A stretch of DNA of 60,807 bases from an uncultured Clostridium sp. (GTDB lineage: Bacteria > Bacillota > Clostridia > Lachnospirales > Lachnospiraceae). A model generated the notes under the pieces. The model was not told the DNA's origin, did not search any database, and saw only the letters and a program-made list of their open reading frames with translations. The stretch's first letter is position 1. Each line of letters begins with the position of its first letter. Shown here piece after piece: positions 8,592 to 17,575 of the stretch. The position numbers and the translations under genes were made by a program. The stretch is from assembly GCA_938036545.1 (NCBI GenBank), contig CALHQJ010000114.1, positions 1-60,807 on the forward strand, in the 5' to 3' direction.

Positions 8592-8620
8592 AATATACAC
8601 GATTTTCCCTGAAATGTCAA
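8592..8620 (-). promoter_or_regulatory. Promoter of the acyl-CoA ligase/symporter operon
   Basis: On the minus strand a -35 TTGACA (8615-8620) and a -10 TATATT (8592-8597) are separated by 17 bases. This gives a leader of about 90 bases that includes the inverted repeat at 8559-8579. Confidence 0.7.
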
Positions 8621-8776
8621 CTGTCTGACAAAGAAAGGCTTTTAAATTTGAAAAAATTGTGCTATCATATTCACAATTGTGCCTTATCTTCTATATTAAA
8701 AGGCATCCCCAACACCCCATACAGGCTGCAGCAGCCCTGATCTGCAGCAGCCAAGCGAATAGAAGGAGGAATTCTG

Positions 8777-10072
8777 ATGAAGCCGTATGCTGAAATGACA
8801 AAAGAAGAGCTGATGGAGTTAAGAAAATCCTTAAAAGCCCAGTACCGTGAGTACCAGGGCAAAGATCTGAAGCTGGATATGTCCAGAGGAAAGCCATGCG
8901 TAGAGCAGCTGGATCTGTCTATGGGCATGATGGATGTGTTAAACAGCAGCTCGGATTTAACCTGCGAGGATGGAACAGACTGCCGCAATTACGGAGTCTT
9001 AGACGGTATTCGTGAAGCGAAGGAACTGCTTGCGGATATGATGGAAGTTAATCCGGATAACCTGATTATCTATGGAAATTCCAGCTTAAACGTAATGTAC
9101 GATACCATTGCCCGTTCTATGACCCACGGCGTTATGGGAAGCACCCCATGGGCAAGACTGGATAAAGTAAAGTTTTTATGTCCGGTTCCAGGATATGACC
9201 GGCATTTTGCCATTACCGAGTATTTTGGAATCGAAATGATTAATGTGCCAATGACTCCAACCGGTCCGGATATGGATCTGGTAGAACAGCTGGTATCAGA
9301 GGATGAGACCATTAAGGGCATCTGGTGCGTTCCCAAGTACTCCAATCCACAGGGAATTTCCTATTCGGACGAGACAGTCCGCCGCTTTGCACGTCTGAAA
9401 CCGGCGGCCAGGGATTTCCGTATTTACTGGGACAACGCTTACGGCGTACATCATTTATATGACCATGATCAGGATCATTTAATCGAAATCCTGGCTGAGT
9501 GCAAGAGAGCCGGAAATCCGGATTTGGTATACAAGTTTTCTTCTACATCTAAGATTAGCTTCCCGGGTTCCGGTATGGCAGCTCTGGCAACATCTTTAAA
9601 TAACCTGGCTGACATCCGTCATCAGTTAAAGAACCAGACCATTGGCCACGACAAGGTAAATCAGCTTCGTCATGTAAGGTTTTTTGGAGACATTCATGGC
9701 ATGGTTGAGCATATGAGACGCCATGCAGACATTCTCCGTCCGAAGTTTGAACTGGTAGAAGAAACCCTGGAGAGAGAACTGGGCGGCCTGGGAATTGGAG
9801 AATGGACCTGTCCAAAGGGCGGTTACTTTATCTCTTTTGAGGCTATGGATGGCTGTGCCAAAGAAATCGTGGCAAAATGCAAGAAAGCCGGAGTTACCAT
9901 GACCGGAGCCGGAGCAGCTTTCCCTTATGGAAAGGATCCAAAGGACAGCAATATCCGAATTGCCCCAACATATCCTCCGTTAAGTGATTTAGAGATTGCC
10001 ATGAACCTGTTCTCCTTATGCGTAAAGCTGGCAAGCGTAGAAAAACTGCTGGCAGGGTGGAAAGACAGCTAA
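8777..10072 (+). CDS. Class I aminotransferase, aspartate aminotransferase type Ic-like
   Basis: This 431-residue PLP enzyme belongs to the group often labelled aspartate aminotransferase (PF12897 type). The PLP lysine is Lys259 in SSTSKISFPGSG. Asn190 (YSNPQG) and Asp219 (YWDNAY) are the usual cofactor-contacting residues. The N-terminus has the group hallmark LDMSRGKPCVEQLDLS. It most likely interconverts aspartate or a similar amino acid with its 2-oxo acid in the cytoplasm. The start has AGGAGG 8 bases upstream. It is flanked by a terminator and transcribed alone. Exact substrate range is uncertain. Confidence 0.88.
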   Translation: MKPYAEMTKEELMELRKSLKAQYREYQGKDLKLDMSRGKPCVEQLDLSMGMMDVLNSSSDLTCEDGTDCRNYGVLDGIREAKELLADMMEVNPDNLIIYGNSSLNVMYDTIARSMTHGVMGSTPWARLDKVKFLCPVPGYDRHFAITEYFGIEMINVPMTPTGPDMDLVEQLVSEDETIKGIWCVPKYSNPQGISYSDETVRRFARLKPAARDFRIYWDNAYGVHHLYDHDQDHLIEILAECKRAGNPDLVYKFSSTSKISFPGSGMAALATSLNNLADIRHQLKNQTIGHDKVNQLRHVRFFGDIHGMVEHMRRHADILRPKFELVEETLERELGGLGIGEWTCPKGGYFISFEAMDGCAKEIVAKCKKAGVTMTGAGAAFPYGKDPKDSNIRIAPTYPPLSDLEIAMNLFSLCVKLASVEKLLAGWKDS

Positions 10073-10092
10073 CCCCATATCTGCAGACAATA

Positions 10093-10128
10093 CAAAAGGC
10101 GTGCCGGATGATTCCGGTATGCCTTTTG
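10093..10128 (+). terminator. Terminator after the aminotransferase gene
   Basis: CAAAAGGCGTGCCGG pairs with CCGGTATGCCTTTTG around a short ATGATT loop, with one mismatched pair near the middle of the stem. The run of T lies within the 3' arm. Confidence 0.75.
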
Positions 10129-10175
10129 CAGTTTACGGGGATTGCCGCAGGAAAACCGGAATCAGGAGGATTTGA

Positions 10176-11237
10176 TTGGAAAACAGAAAGCTAGAAAAAA
10201 ACAACACCGAAAAAAAAGGCCAGGAAAAAGGCCGGAACTGGATAATGGCTGCCGTTGTCCTGACTGCCGCCGCCCTGTTCTTATACAGTTTTTTCGGAGG
10301 GATAAAAAAGAAAACAGAACCCATTACCAGGTCTGCCTTTGCCTTTAATACATTTATTACTATTACCCTGTATGATACAGAAGATGTGTCCATTTTAGAC
10401 CAGTGCATCAGGCTTTGCGGGGACTATGAAAAGCTCCTTAGCAAGACTGTAGAGGGAAGCGATATTTACCGCATTAACCATCGGAGGCCGGATGAGAGGC
10501 AGATAGAAGTTTCGCCGGAAACGGCGGAGTTGATTGAAAAGGGCCTTTATTACAGCAGCTTGTCAGACGGGGCCTTTGACATTACCATTGCTCCCCTTTC
10601 GGACCTGTGGAATTTTACAGATGGAGAAAAAAAGGTGCCGGAAGCTTCGTCTGTTGCGGAGGCGGCATCTAAAACAGGATATGAAAAGGTTCGGGTTTCC
10701 GGTAATCAGATAGAACTGTCGGACAGTCAGGTACAGCTGGATCTGGGAGCCATAGCAAAGGGATGGATTGCAGACCGGATTAAAGAGTACCTGGTAAATC
10801 AGGGAGTGGAAAGCGCAGTGATTAACCTGGGCGGCAACGTGCTCTGCCTGGGAAAACAGGTAAGCGGAGAACCATTTCGGATAGGTCTTAGAAAACCCTT
10901 TGGAGAACGGTACGAACAGGCAGCAGTATTGGAAATTACGGATCAGTCTGTGGTATCCTCCGGAGTTTATGAGCGCAATTTTATACAGGATGGAGTCAAT
11001 TACCACCATATTTTAAATCCTAAAGACGGCTATCCTTACCAAAACGGGCTGACAGACGTAACCATTGTTTCTCCTGAATCGGTAGACGGGGACGGGTTAA
11101 GCACCACCTGCTTCTCTCTGGGACTGGAAGAGGGAATGAAGCTGGCGAACTCTCTGGACGGAGTTTACGCATTTTTTATTACAGAGGACGGAACCATCCA
11201 CTATTCAAAAGGAGCAAAGGATTTGCTTGCAAAGTAG
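10176..11237 (+). CDS. apbE: FAD:protein FMN transferase (ApbE), membrane-anchored
   Basis: ApbE attaches FMN covalently to threonine residues of flavoproteins such as RnfG/NqrC outside the membrane. The 353-residue product starts at a TTG, chosen because AGGAGGA lies 5 bases upstream. It has a hydrophobic anchor at about residues 24-42 rather than a clear lipobox. Family motifs follow: AFNTFITITLYD, SDGAFDITIAPLSDLW, LGAIAKGWIADRI, INLGGN, HHILNPKDGYP and a C-terminal DGLSTTCFSLG. No electron-transport target gene is in the window. It starts a tight gene series with gtrA, yfhO and argH. Confidence 0.92.
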   Translation: MENRKLEKNNTEKKGQEKGRNWIMAAVVLTAAALFLYSFFGGIKKKTEPITRSAFAFNTFITITLYDTEDVSILDQCIRLCGDYEKLLSKTVEGSDIYRINHRRPDERQIEVSPETAELIEKGLYYSSLSDGAFDITIAPLSDLWNFTDGEKKVPEASSVAEAASKTGYEKVRVSGNQIELSDSQVQLDLGAIAKGWIADRIKEYLVNQGVESAVINLGGNVLCLGKQVSGEPFRIGLRKPFGERYEQAAVLEITDQSVVSSGVYERNFIQDGVNYHHILNPKDGYPYQNGLTDVTIVSPESVDGDGLSTTCFSLGLEEGMKLANSLDGVYAFFITEDGTIHYSKGAKDLLAK

Positions 11238-11299
11238 GAAAAGTAACGGTAAAATAGAAAAATGCGGTGAATCAAAGAAGCGTAAGGGGAAAGTATAAG

Positions 11300-11737
11300 A
11301 TGATAGAAAAACTTTGGAAAAAATGCGTCAATTACGAGACCATTTCCTATATTGTATGCGGCGTACTGACTACTCTGGTAGACTGGGTTGTGTATGCGGT
11401 GATGTGCGAATCCGGAATTGACTACAAAATTGCCCAGGCCGTATCCTGGGCTGCGGCCGTAGCCTTTGCTTATGCAGTCAATAAATTGATTGTATTCCGC
11501 AACTTTACCTTCAGGCCCTCATATTTGTGGAAAGAGTTTTCTGCATTTGTGGCATGCAGGGGAGTATCCGGCGTTTTAACCTGGGTTATGATGGTCGTAA
11601 TGGTAGGATGGCTGCACTGGAATAATTATGTGTCCAAATTCATTGTTTCCGCAGTGAACCTGGTTATGAATTATGTATTCAGCAAGCTTTGGATCTTTAA
11701 GGGAACCAGGGAAAAGGGGACTCGTCATGGATCATGA
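11300..11737 (+). CDS. gtrA: GtrA family membrane protein
   Basis: This 145-residue protein with four predicted membrane segments belongs to the GtrA/GtcA family, which is thought to flip polyprenyl-phosphate-linked sugars to the outer face of the membrane. Family traits are the N-terminal YIVCGVLTTLVDWVVYAVM segment and the C-terminal NLVMNYVFSKLWIF signature. I start at the ATG at 11300 with AAGGGGA upstream; an earlier ATG at 11267 lacks a site. It overlaps yfhO by 11 bases, suggesting translational coupling and a shared glycosylation role. Confidence 0.88.
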   Translation: MIEKLWKKCVNYETISYIVCGVLTTLVDWVVYAVMCESGIDYKIAQAVSWAAAVAFAYAVNKLIVFRNFTFRPSYLWKEFSAFVACRGVSGVLTWVMMVVMVGWLHWNNYVSKFIVSAVNLVMNYVFSKLWIFKGTREKGTRHGS

Positions 11738-14582
11738 GGAAGTAAAACGGATTTCCAGAGAATTGGAGGAATTGCTGGACATGCAGGATGGAGAGACAAA
11801 AAACCTTCCGGCGGCAGATGCGTTGTTAAAAGCTCAAAGGGAATACAGCAGCCTGATGGAGGGAGACAGCTTTTATGAAGCAAAGAAGGAACCTTTGCCG
11901 GAGGAGCAGTTAGAAGAACCGTTTCCGGAAGACGAATTTGAAGATGAGGTTCAAAATGGCTTTCCGGAAGAAGAGGAATACTCAGAGGAATACGATGAAG
12001 CTTCAGGATATTCTGGATACTGCCAGAGAGGGAAAGCCCTGAGAAGCTTTATACGGCCGGCAGACGGCCTGACAGCGGCATTTCTGGTTCCGGTGCTGAT
12101 TATGCTGATTATTTTTCTTCAGAGAGGGATTTTCCCATTTGGAGAGGAAAGTTTTTTAAGAACGGATATGTATCATCAGTATGCGCCGTTTTTTTCAGAG
12201 TTTCAGTATAAGCTGACCCATGGGGGAAGCCTGTTTTACAGCTGGGACGTGGGAATGGGAGTGAACTTTGCAGCTCTCTACGCCTATTATCTGGCAAGCC
12301 CTTTGAACTGGCTGCTGATTTTGTGTCCCAAAGGACTGATTATTGAGTTTATGACCTATTCCATAGTCCTTAAGACCGGTCTGGCCGGCCTTTCTATGGC
12401 CTGGTATCTGAGAAAGCACTGTAAGACCAATGACTTTGGAGCAGCCTTTTTTGGCATTTTCTATGCTCTTTCCGGCTACATGGCGGCCTACAGCTGGAAC
12501 ATTATGTGGCTGGACTGCATCGTTCTGTTCCCAGTGGTAATGCTGGGGCTGGAGCGCCTGGTAAAAGAGCAGAAGGGACTGCTTTACTGTATTGCTTTGG
12601 GAATGTCCATCCTTTCTAATTATTATATATCCATTATGACCTGCATTTTTATGGTGATTTATTTTGGAGCGCTTTTGATATTAGAAGGATTTCAGGGCTG
12701 GAAGCGGCTGCTTCGGGCAGTCTGGCAGTTTACTGTTTACTCCCTTCTGGCAGGAGGGCTGGCAGCAGTGGTGCTGCTTCCGGAGATTTTTGCCCTTCAG
12801 GCTACTGCTTCCGGAGATTTTAATTTCCCCAAAACGGTAAGCTCTTATTTCTCCATATTTGATATGATTGCCCGTCATATCGGCAATGTGGAAACAGAGA
12901 TTGGCCTGGATCACTGGCCAAATATTTACTGTGGAGTCGCAGTACTCATGTTCTTTTTGCTGTATCTTGCCTGCAGGCAGATAAGCCTGAAGGAAAAGGC
13001 AGTATATTCCGGAATGCTCCTGATTTTTTACGCCAGCTTTTCCGTTAATGTGCTGAACTTTATCTGGCATGGATTTCATTATCCCAACAGCCTTCCGTGC
13101 CGCCAGTCCTTCATCTATATCTTTTTGATGCTGACACTGTGCTATCGTGCCTACATGTATTTAAAAGAAACGCCCATGCGCCATGTGTCTACTGCCTTCT
13201 GGGCGTCGGCAGGCTTTGTGATTCTGGCAGAAAAACTGGTGGAAGAGGATCATTTCCATTTTTCCGTATTTTATGTGGCCCTGATCTTCCTGGCAGCTTA
13301 CGCCGGATTGACGTGGCTTTACAAAAACCGGAGGCTTAGCCGGAACACCCTGGTTTTCATGGCTTTGGGCCTGGTATCCATAGAAGCAGCGGTCAATATG
13401 ACAGTTACTTCTGTAACCACAACAAGCCGTACCAGCTATGTAAAGGACAATGAGGATGTCAGGGATTTAGTGGGAGAGCTGCTGCCAAATGACAGTTTCT
13501 TCCGAGTGGAAAAGGTGACGAGAAAGACGAAAAATGACGGAGCATGGATGAATTTTCCAGCGGTGTCCCTGTTTTCTTCTACAGCAAATGCAGATTTGTC
13601 TAAATTTTTTAAGAAAATAGGCTGTGAAAGTTCCACCAATGCTTACAGCATTACGGGAAGCACCCCCTTAGTAGATGCGCTGTTTGCTGTCAAATACAGC
13701 CTGTATTCGGAAAAACCGGATTATGAAAATCATATGTCTTATGTGTCAGAGTCGGGAGATACCTATCTCTATGAAAATACCTATGCTCTGCCTCTGGGCT
13801 TTGTGGTAGACAGCAGAATCGAGGAATACTGGCAGCTTGAGATGGCAAATCCGGCAGACGTTCAGAACGATTTATGCATGGCCATTGGCGCCAGTCCCGT
13901 GCTTTTAGAGGCTTACGGAGAGGTGTTTGGAAATCAGTACGAATTTACACCGGAAGAATCTGGAGAATACTACGCCTTTGTGATGAACCGGAAGTTGAAA
14001 GAAGTGACGGTGAATGTTCAGGAGGATTCCCGGACCTTTGATAACGTAGACAGGGGATATTTGCTGGAACTGGGGTATCTGGAAAGCGGAGAGAAGGTTT
14101 CCATGACCTGTGACAGCAGCCAGATTATGGACGTCAGGATGTACCGGTTTGATGAAACCGGACTGGCAGAGGCCTGTGATATATTAAACCGGATGCCATG
14201 GCAGCTTACCAAATGGAACGATACGGAACTGGAGGGTGAAGTGACAAACGGCTATTCCGGAATCTTATTTACATCTATTCCTTATGACGAAGGATGGGAG
14301 ATTCTGGTAGACGGCCAGACGGTTCAGGGAGTCAAGCTGTTTGATACCTTTTTAGGCGTGGAGCTGACCGAGGGCCATCATACCGTTTCCATGAAATACC
14401 GGCCAAAGGGACTGACCGAAGGGGCCATGATTACCATTATCAGCGCCTTGATTGTGATTTCCTGTGGAATTTGGGAACTTCTGAAAAGGCAGAAGAGCCT
14501 GCAGAAGAACGCAGAAATAGAACGAGAAGACGAGACAGAAGAATACGAAAAAGAAGAATACAAAACAGAAAAAGAGGAGTGA
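11727..14582 (+). CDS. YfhO family multi-pass membrane glycosyltransferase-like protein
   Basis: This 951-residue protein belongs to the YfhO family (GT-C-like fold). In Bacillus subtilis YfhO works with CsbB and GtcA to add sugars to lipoteichoic acid. Residues 1-105 form an acidic, probably disordered cytoplasmic region rich in Glu and Pro. Residues about 110-560 hold a dozen or so membrane segments with SFLRTDMYHQYAPFF, YLRKHCKTNDFGAAFFG and YNISWNIMW-like motifs. A large extracellular domain follows, then a last membrane segment near 920 and a charged tail. The start at 11727 has AAAAGGGGA upstream. It is coupled to gtrA; no CsbB-like gene is in the window. Confidence 0.85.
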   Translation: MDHEEVKRISRELEELLDMQDGETKNLPAADALLKAQREYSSLMEGDSFYEAKKEPLPEEQLEEPFPEDEFEDEVQNGFPEEEEYSEEYDEASGYSGYCQRGKALRSFIRPADGLTAAFLVPVLIMLIIFLQRGIFPFGEESFLRTDMYHQYAPFFSEFQYKLTHGGSLFYSWDVGMGVNFAALYAYYLASPLNWLLILCPKGLIIEFMTYSIVLKTGLAGLSMAWYLRKHCKTNDFGAAFFGIFYALSGYMAAYSWNIMWLDCIVLFPVVMLGLERLVKEQKGLLYCIALGMSILSNYYISIMTCIFMVIYFGALLILEGFQGWKRLLRAVWQFTVYSLLAGGLAAVVLLPEIFALQATASGDFNFPKTVSSYFSIFDMIARHIGNVETEIGLDHWPNIYCGVAVLMFFLLYLACRQISLKEKAVYSGMLLIFYASFSVNVLNFIWHGFHYPNSLPCRQSFIYIFLMLTLCYRAYMYLKETPMRHVSTAFWASAGFVILAEKLVEEDHFHFSVFYVALIFLAAYAGLTWLYKNRRLSRNTLVFMALGLVSIEAAVNMTVTSVTTTSRTSYVKDNEDVRDLVGELLPNDSFFRVEKVTRKTKNDGAWMNFPAVSLFSSTANADLSKFFKKIGCESSTNAYSITGSTPLVDALFAVKYSLYSEKPDYENHMSYVSESGDTYLYENTYALPLGFVVDSRIEEYWQLEMANPADVQNDLCMAIGASPVLLEAYGEVFGNQYEFTPEESGEYYAFVMNRKLKEVTVNVQEDSRTFDNVDRGYLLELGYLESGEKVSMTCDSSQIMDVRMYRFDETGLAEACDILNRMPWQLTKWNDTELEGEVTNGYSGILFTSIPYDEGWEILVDGQTVQGVKLFDTFLGVELTEGHHTVSMKYRPKGLTEGAMITIISALIVISCGIWELLKRQKSLQKNAEIEREDETEEYEKEEYKTEKEE

Positions 14583-14590
14583 CAGTTATT

Positions 14591-15961
14591 ATGAAATTAT
14601 GGGGCGGACGTTTTACTAAGGAAACCAATCAGTTAGTACACAATTTTAATGAATCCCTGTCCTTTGATCAGAAGTTTTACCGCCAGGATATTCAGGGAAG
14701 CGTGGCCCATGTAGCCATGCTGGCGAAGCAGGGAATTATTTCCCAGGAAGACAAGGAAGCCATTACAGACGGTCTTTTGGGGATTTTAGAGGATATTGAC
14801 AGCGGTAAGCTGGAGATTACACCAGGGGCAGAGGACATCCACTCCTTTGTAGAAGAAACCCTTACGGAACGGATTGGAGAGGCAGGAAAACGGCTTCATA
14901 CAGGAAGAAGCCGCAATGACCAGGTGGCTCTGGATATGAAGCTGTATACCAGAGATGAGATTAAAGAAATTGACGGCCTGGTAAAGGACCTTTTGCAGGA
15001 ACTGCTGGTAATTATGGAAAACAATTTAGATACCTTTATGCCGGGATTTACCCATCTGCAAAAGGCTCAGCCCATCACCCTGGCTCACCATATGGGAGCG
15101 TATTTTGAAATGTTTACCAGAGACAGAGGCAGGCTTCACGATATTTATGAGAGAATGAATTACTGCCCCCTGGGTTCAGGCGCTCTGGCAGGAACCACCT
15201 ATCCGTTAGACAGGGAATATACGGCTAAGCTGTTAGATTTTTACGGCCCAACCTTAAACTCCATGGATTCTGTAGCAGACAGAGACTATCTGATTGAACT
15301 GCTGTCAGCCCTGTCTACGATTTCCATGCATTTAAGCCGGTTCTGCGAAGAAATTATTATCTGGAATACCAATGAATACCGGTTTGTGGAGATTGACGAT
15401 TCCTATAGTACGGGAAGCAGCATTATGCCCCAGAAAAAGAATCCGGATATTGCAGAGTTGATCCGTGGAAAGACCGGACGGGTTTACGGAGCCCTGTTTT
15501 CCCTTTTGACTACAATGAAAGGGATTCCTCTGGCCTACAACAAAGATATGCAGGAGGACAAAGAACTGGCATTTGACGCCATTGATACGGTAAAAGGCTG
15601 TCTGGCTCTCTTTACCGGCATGATTTCTACTATGACATTCCGGAAGGATGTGATGGAAGCCAGTGCGAAAAACGGATTTACCAATGCTACAGATGCGGCA
15701 GACTACTTGGTAGGAAAGGGAGTGCCATTCCGTGATGCCCACGGCATTGTAGGACAGCTGGTGCTGTTTTGTATTGACAAGGGAATCGCACTGGATGATA
15801 TGACCTTAGAAGAGTATCAGGCTATCAGCCCGGTATTTGAAGACGATATTTACGAAGCAATCAGCATGAAAAACTGCGTAGAAAAGAGGGTTACCATCGG
15901 GGCGCCAGGACAGGAAGCCATGAAACGGGTAATTGCAGTCTACAAAGAACAGTTAAAGTAG
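14591..15961 (+). CDS. argH: Argininosuccinate lyase
   Basis: ArgH splits argininosuccinate into arginine and fumarate, the last step of arginine synthesis. The 456-residue protein carries the fumarase/aspartase signature GSSIMPQKKNPD (about residues 275-286), containing the catalytic serine loop, plus LHTGRSRNDQ and the MKLWGGRF start typical of ArgH. I start at 14591, with GAGG 12 bases upstream inside the end of yfhO; upstream in-frame sequence lies within yfhO and shows no similarity. It is 8 bases behind yfhO and separated by about 13 kb from the other arg genes in the window, with no ArgR-like site of its own visible. Confidence 0.97.
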   Translation: MKLWGGRFTKETNQLVHNFNESLSFDQKFYRQDIQGSVAHVAMLAKQGIISQEDKEAITDGLLGILEDIDSGKLEITPGAEDIHSFVEETLTERIGEAGKRLHTGRSRNDQVALDMKLYTRDEIKEIDGLVKDLLQELLVIMENNLDTFMPGFTHLQKAQPITLAHHMGAYFEMFTRDRGRLHDIYERMNYCPLGSGALAGTTYPLDREYTAKLLDFYGPTLNSMDSVADRDYLIELLSALSTISMHLSRFCEEIIIWNTNEYRFVEIDDSYSTGSSIMPQKKNPDIAELIRGKTGRVYGALFSLLTTMKGIPLAYNKDMQEDKELAFDAIDTVKGCLALFTGMISTMTFRKDVMEASAKNGFTNATDAADYLVGKGVPFRDAHGIVGQLVLFCIDKGIALDDMTLEEYQAISPVFEDDIYEAISMKNCVEKRVTIGAPGQEAMKRVIAVYKEQLK

Positions 15962-15998
15962 GATAAAGACAGAAACAAAGAGAGAACAACGAAAAGAC

Positions 15999-16040
15999 GG
16001 AGCATGCTGCAGAGGACAAGAACCGCTGCATCATGCTCTG
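15999..16040. terminator. Imperfect hairpin after argH
   Basis: GGAGCATGCTGCAG and CTGCATCATGCTCTG form a long imperfect stem. The downstream sequence is only moderately T-rich (TTCTGATTT). It may act as a weak terminator; one copy of the dispersed AACTGTTCAGGAC repeat lies right beside it (16052-16064). Confidence 0.45.
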
Positions 16041-16082
16041 TTCTGATTTATGTCCTGAACAGTTAAAAAGTATTATTCAGAA

Positions 16083-16107
16083 TGAACCATTTTTGTCATC
16101 AGTGTCT
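16083..16107 (+). promoter_or_regulatory. Candidate ECF-type promoter of the sigma/anti-sigma operon
   Basis: TGAACC (16083-16088) is followed 15 bases later by GTCT (16104-16107). A GAAC-type -35 with a GTC-type -10 at this distance fits many ECF sigma factors, which often transcribe their own gene. The match is short and could be chance. Confidence 0.4.
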
Positions 16108-16147
16108 CTATATAGCAGGTGCACCAAACAGGAAGGAGGAAATAAGG

Positions 16148-16714
16148 ATGGAAGACGCCAAGCTGGTTTTACAAATGCAGGAAGGCGATCTGGAAGCATT
16201 TGAGGAGCTGATGCAGAGAAACCAGAGAGAACTGCTAAGACTGGCATACCTGATTTCCGGAAATCATGCAGACAGCGAGGACATTGTCCAGGAAACCTTT
16301 GTCCAGGTATATGTAAAGAGGGCTTCCATCCGAGAGCCAGAGCATGTGAAATCCTGGCTGATTCGGATGATGACCAGGATTGCCTGGCGGTATTTAAAGA
16401 AAAAGAACCGAGAGCATCCAGTTGGAGATACCATGGAGGAATGTAATCCGGCAGGAAATGAACTGTCGGATTCGGTGTTAAAGATTGTAGAGCGAAGGGA
16501 AGAATCTGAAGAACTGTATCAGGCGATTTTAAATCTGCCTGTAAAGCAGAGAACCATGGTGATTTTGTATTATTTTGAAGATATGAGTACCAGGGAGATT
16601 GCCGCAGCCTCAGGCTGTCTGGAAGGCACAGTCAAATCCAGACTTTACGGAGCCAGAAAGCGGATAAAGGAAGAGCTTTACAGTACCGGTTTAGAAGGGA
16701 GGGTATTACTGTGA
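16148..16714 (+). CDS. ECF (sigma-70 family) RNA polymerase sigma factor
   Basis: This 188-residue protein directs RNA polymerase to a stress or envelope regulon. Region 2 spans roughly residues 10-80 (FEELMQRNQRELLRLAYLI, HADSEDIVQETFVQVY, KSWLIRMMTRIAWRYLKKK). Region 4 spans about 125-180 (LPVKQRTMVILYYFEDMSTREIAAASG with GTVKSRLYGARKRIK). The ATG at 16148 has AAGGAGG 9 bases upstream. It overlaps the next gene by four bases (GTGA), typical of a sigma/anti-sigma pair. Confidence 0.93.
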   Translation: MEDAKLVLQMQEGDLEAFEELMQRNQRELLRLAYLISGNHADSEDIVQETFVQVYVKRASIREPEHVKSWLIRMMTRIAWRYLKKKNREHPVGDTMEECNPAGNELSDSVLKIVERREESEELYQAILNLPVKQRTMVILYYFEDMSTREIAAASGCLEGTVKSRLYGARKRIKEELYSTGLEGRVLL

Positions 16715-17556
16715 GAGAAAGTCAGAGAGATAACATGAGAAAAGAAAGACTGTTGGAGCAGGATATGGATAATCGGATTCGGGAAGCCCTGAGCCTTCAG
16801 GCAGATGTAATGGAAAGCAGGAAAAAACTGGCTTCCGGTCAGGAAGAAACGTTGAGAAACCGTGTTTTATTACAAATAGAGCAGATTGAGGAGGAAAAAA
16901 ATATGAAACATTCAGGATGGAAGTTTAAAAGAATCGCTGCAGTAGCAGGGGCAATGTGTATTTTAGGAAGCGCAGCAGTGATGGCAGCCGGACACTTTTA
17001 CGGATTGGAGTCTCACAGTACGGCTATGGAGAATTTTACCTCTTACGAAGCTATAAAAGAAGCAGAAAAAACCTATCAGATTCCATTTGAAATCAATGCT
17101 CCGGAACAGTTTGACAATGGCTATACCTTTGAAAAAGGCCATCCGGTTCATACCTCCGGGATGGATGAACAGGGAAATAAGACGCCTCTTCCGACAGAAG
17201 TATCTCTTTCCTATGTAAAAGCCGGTTTGCCGGAAATTACGCTGGATGAATATGTATCCAGGCCGGAAGAGGGAGATGCAGAGGGAACCCACTACGAAAA
17301 AGACGGAGTTTCTTATTACTACAGCGAGATGGACTGCCTTTTTGTACCGCCCTCTTATGAGCTGAGTGAAGAGGAGAAAGCGGCAGAACAGGCAGGAACT
17401 TTAAATGTGGGATATGGAAGCGACGAGGTAGAAAGAAGCAGATACGCCTGCGTAAAGTGGAAAGCAGACGGTGTCAGCTACCTGCTGATGGGCTTTGAAC
17501 CAGCTCTTACAGAAAGCCAGATGGTAGAGATGGCTCAGGAGGTAATGGAAGAGTAG
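16711..17556 (+). CDS. Membrane anti-sigma factor partner of the ECF sigma factor
   Basis: This 281-residue protein has a cytoplasmic N-terminus of about 72 residues, rich in Glu/Arg, one membrane helix (about residues 74-92, IAAVAGAMCILGSAAVMAA) and an extracellular domain of about 190 residues. This layout fits anti-sigma factors that hold an ECF sigma factor at the membrane until a signal arrives. The extracellular part ends in a VSYLLMGFEPALTESQM region like DUF4367-type sensors. No zinc-binding HxxxCxxC motif is present. The GTG start at 16711 overlaps the sigma stop codon and follows GAAGGGAGG. Confidence 0.78.
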   Translation: MRESQRDNMRKERLLEQDMDNRIREALSLQADVMESRKKLASGQEETLRNRVLLQIEQIEEEKNMKHSGWKFKRIAAVAGAMCILGSAAVMAAGHFYGLESHSTAMENFTSYEAIKEAEKTYQIPFEINAPEQFDNGYTFEKGHPVHTSGMDEQGNKTPLPTEVSLSYVKAGLPEITLDEYVSRPEEGDAEGTHYEKDGVSYYYSEMDCLFVPPSYELSEEEKAAEQAGTLNVGYGSDEVERSRYACVKWKADGVSYLLMGFEPALTESQMVEMAQEVMEE

Positions 17557-17575
17557 GCCAGAAAAACGGGGCACA

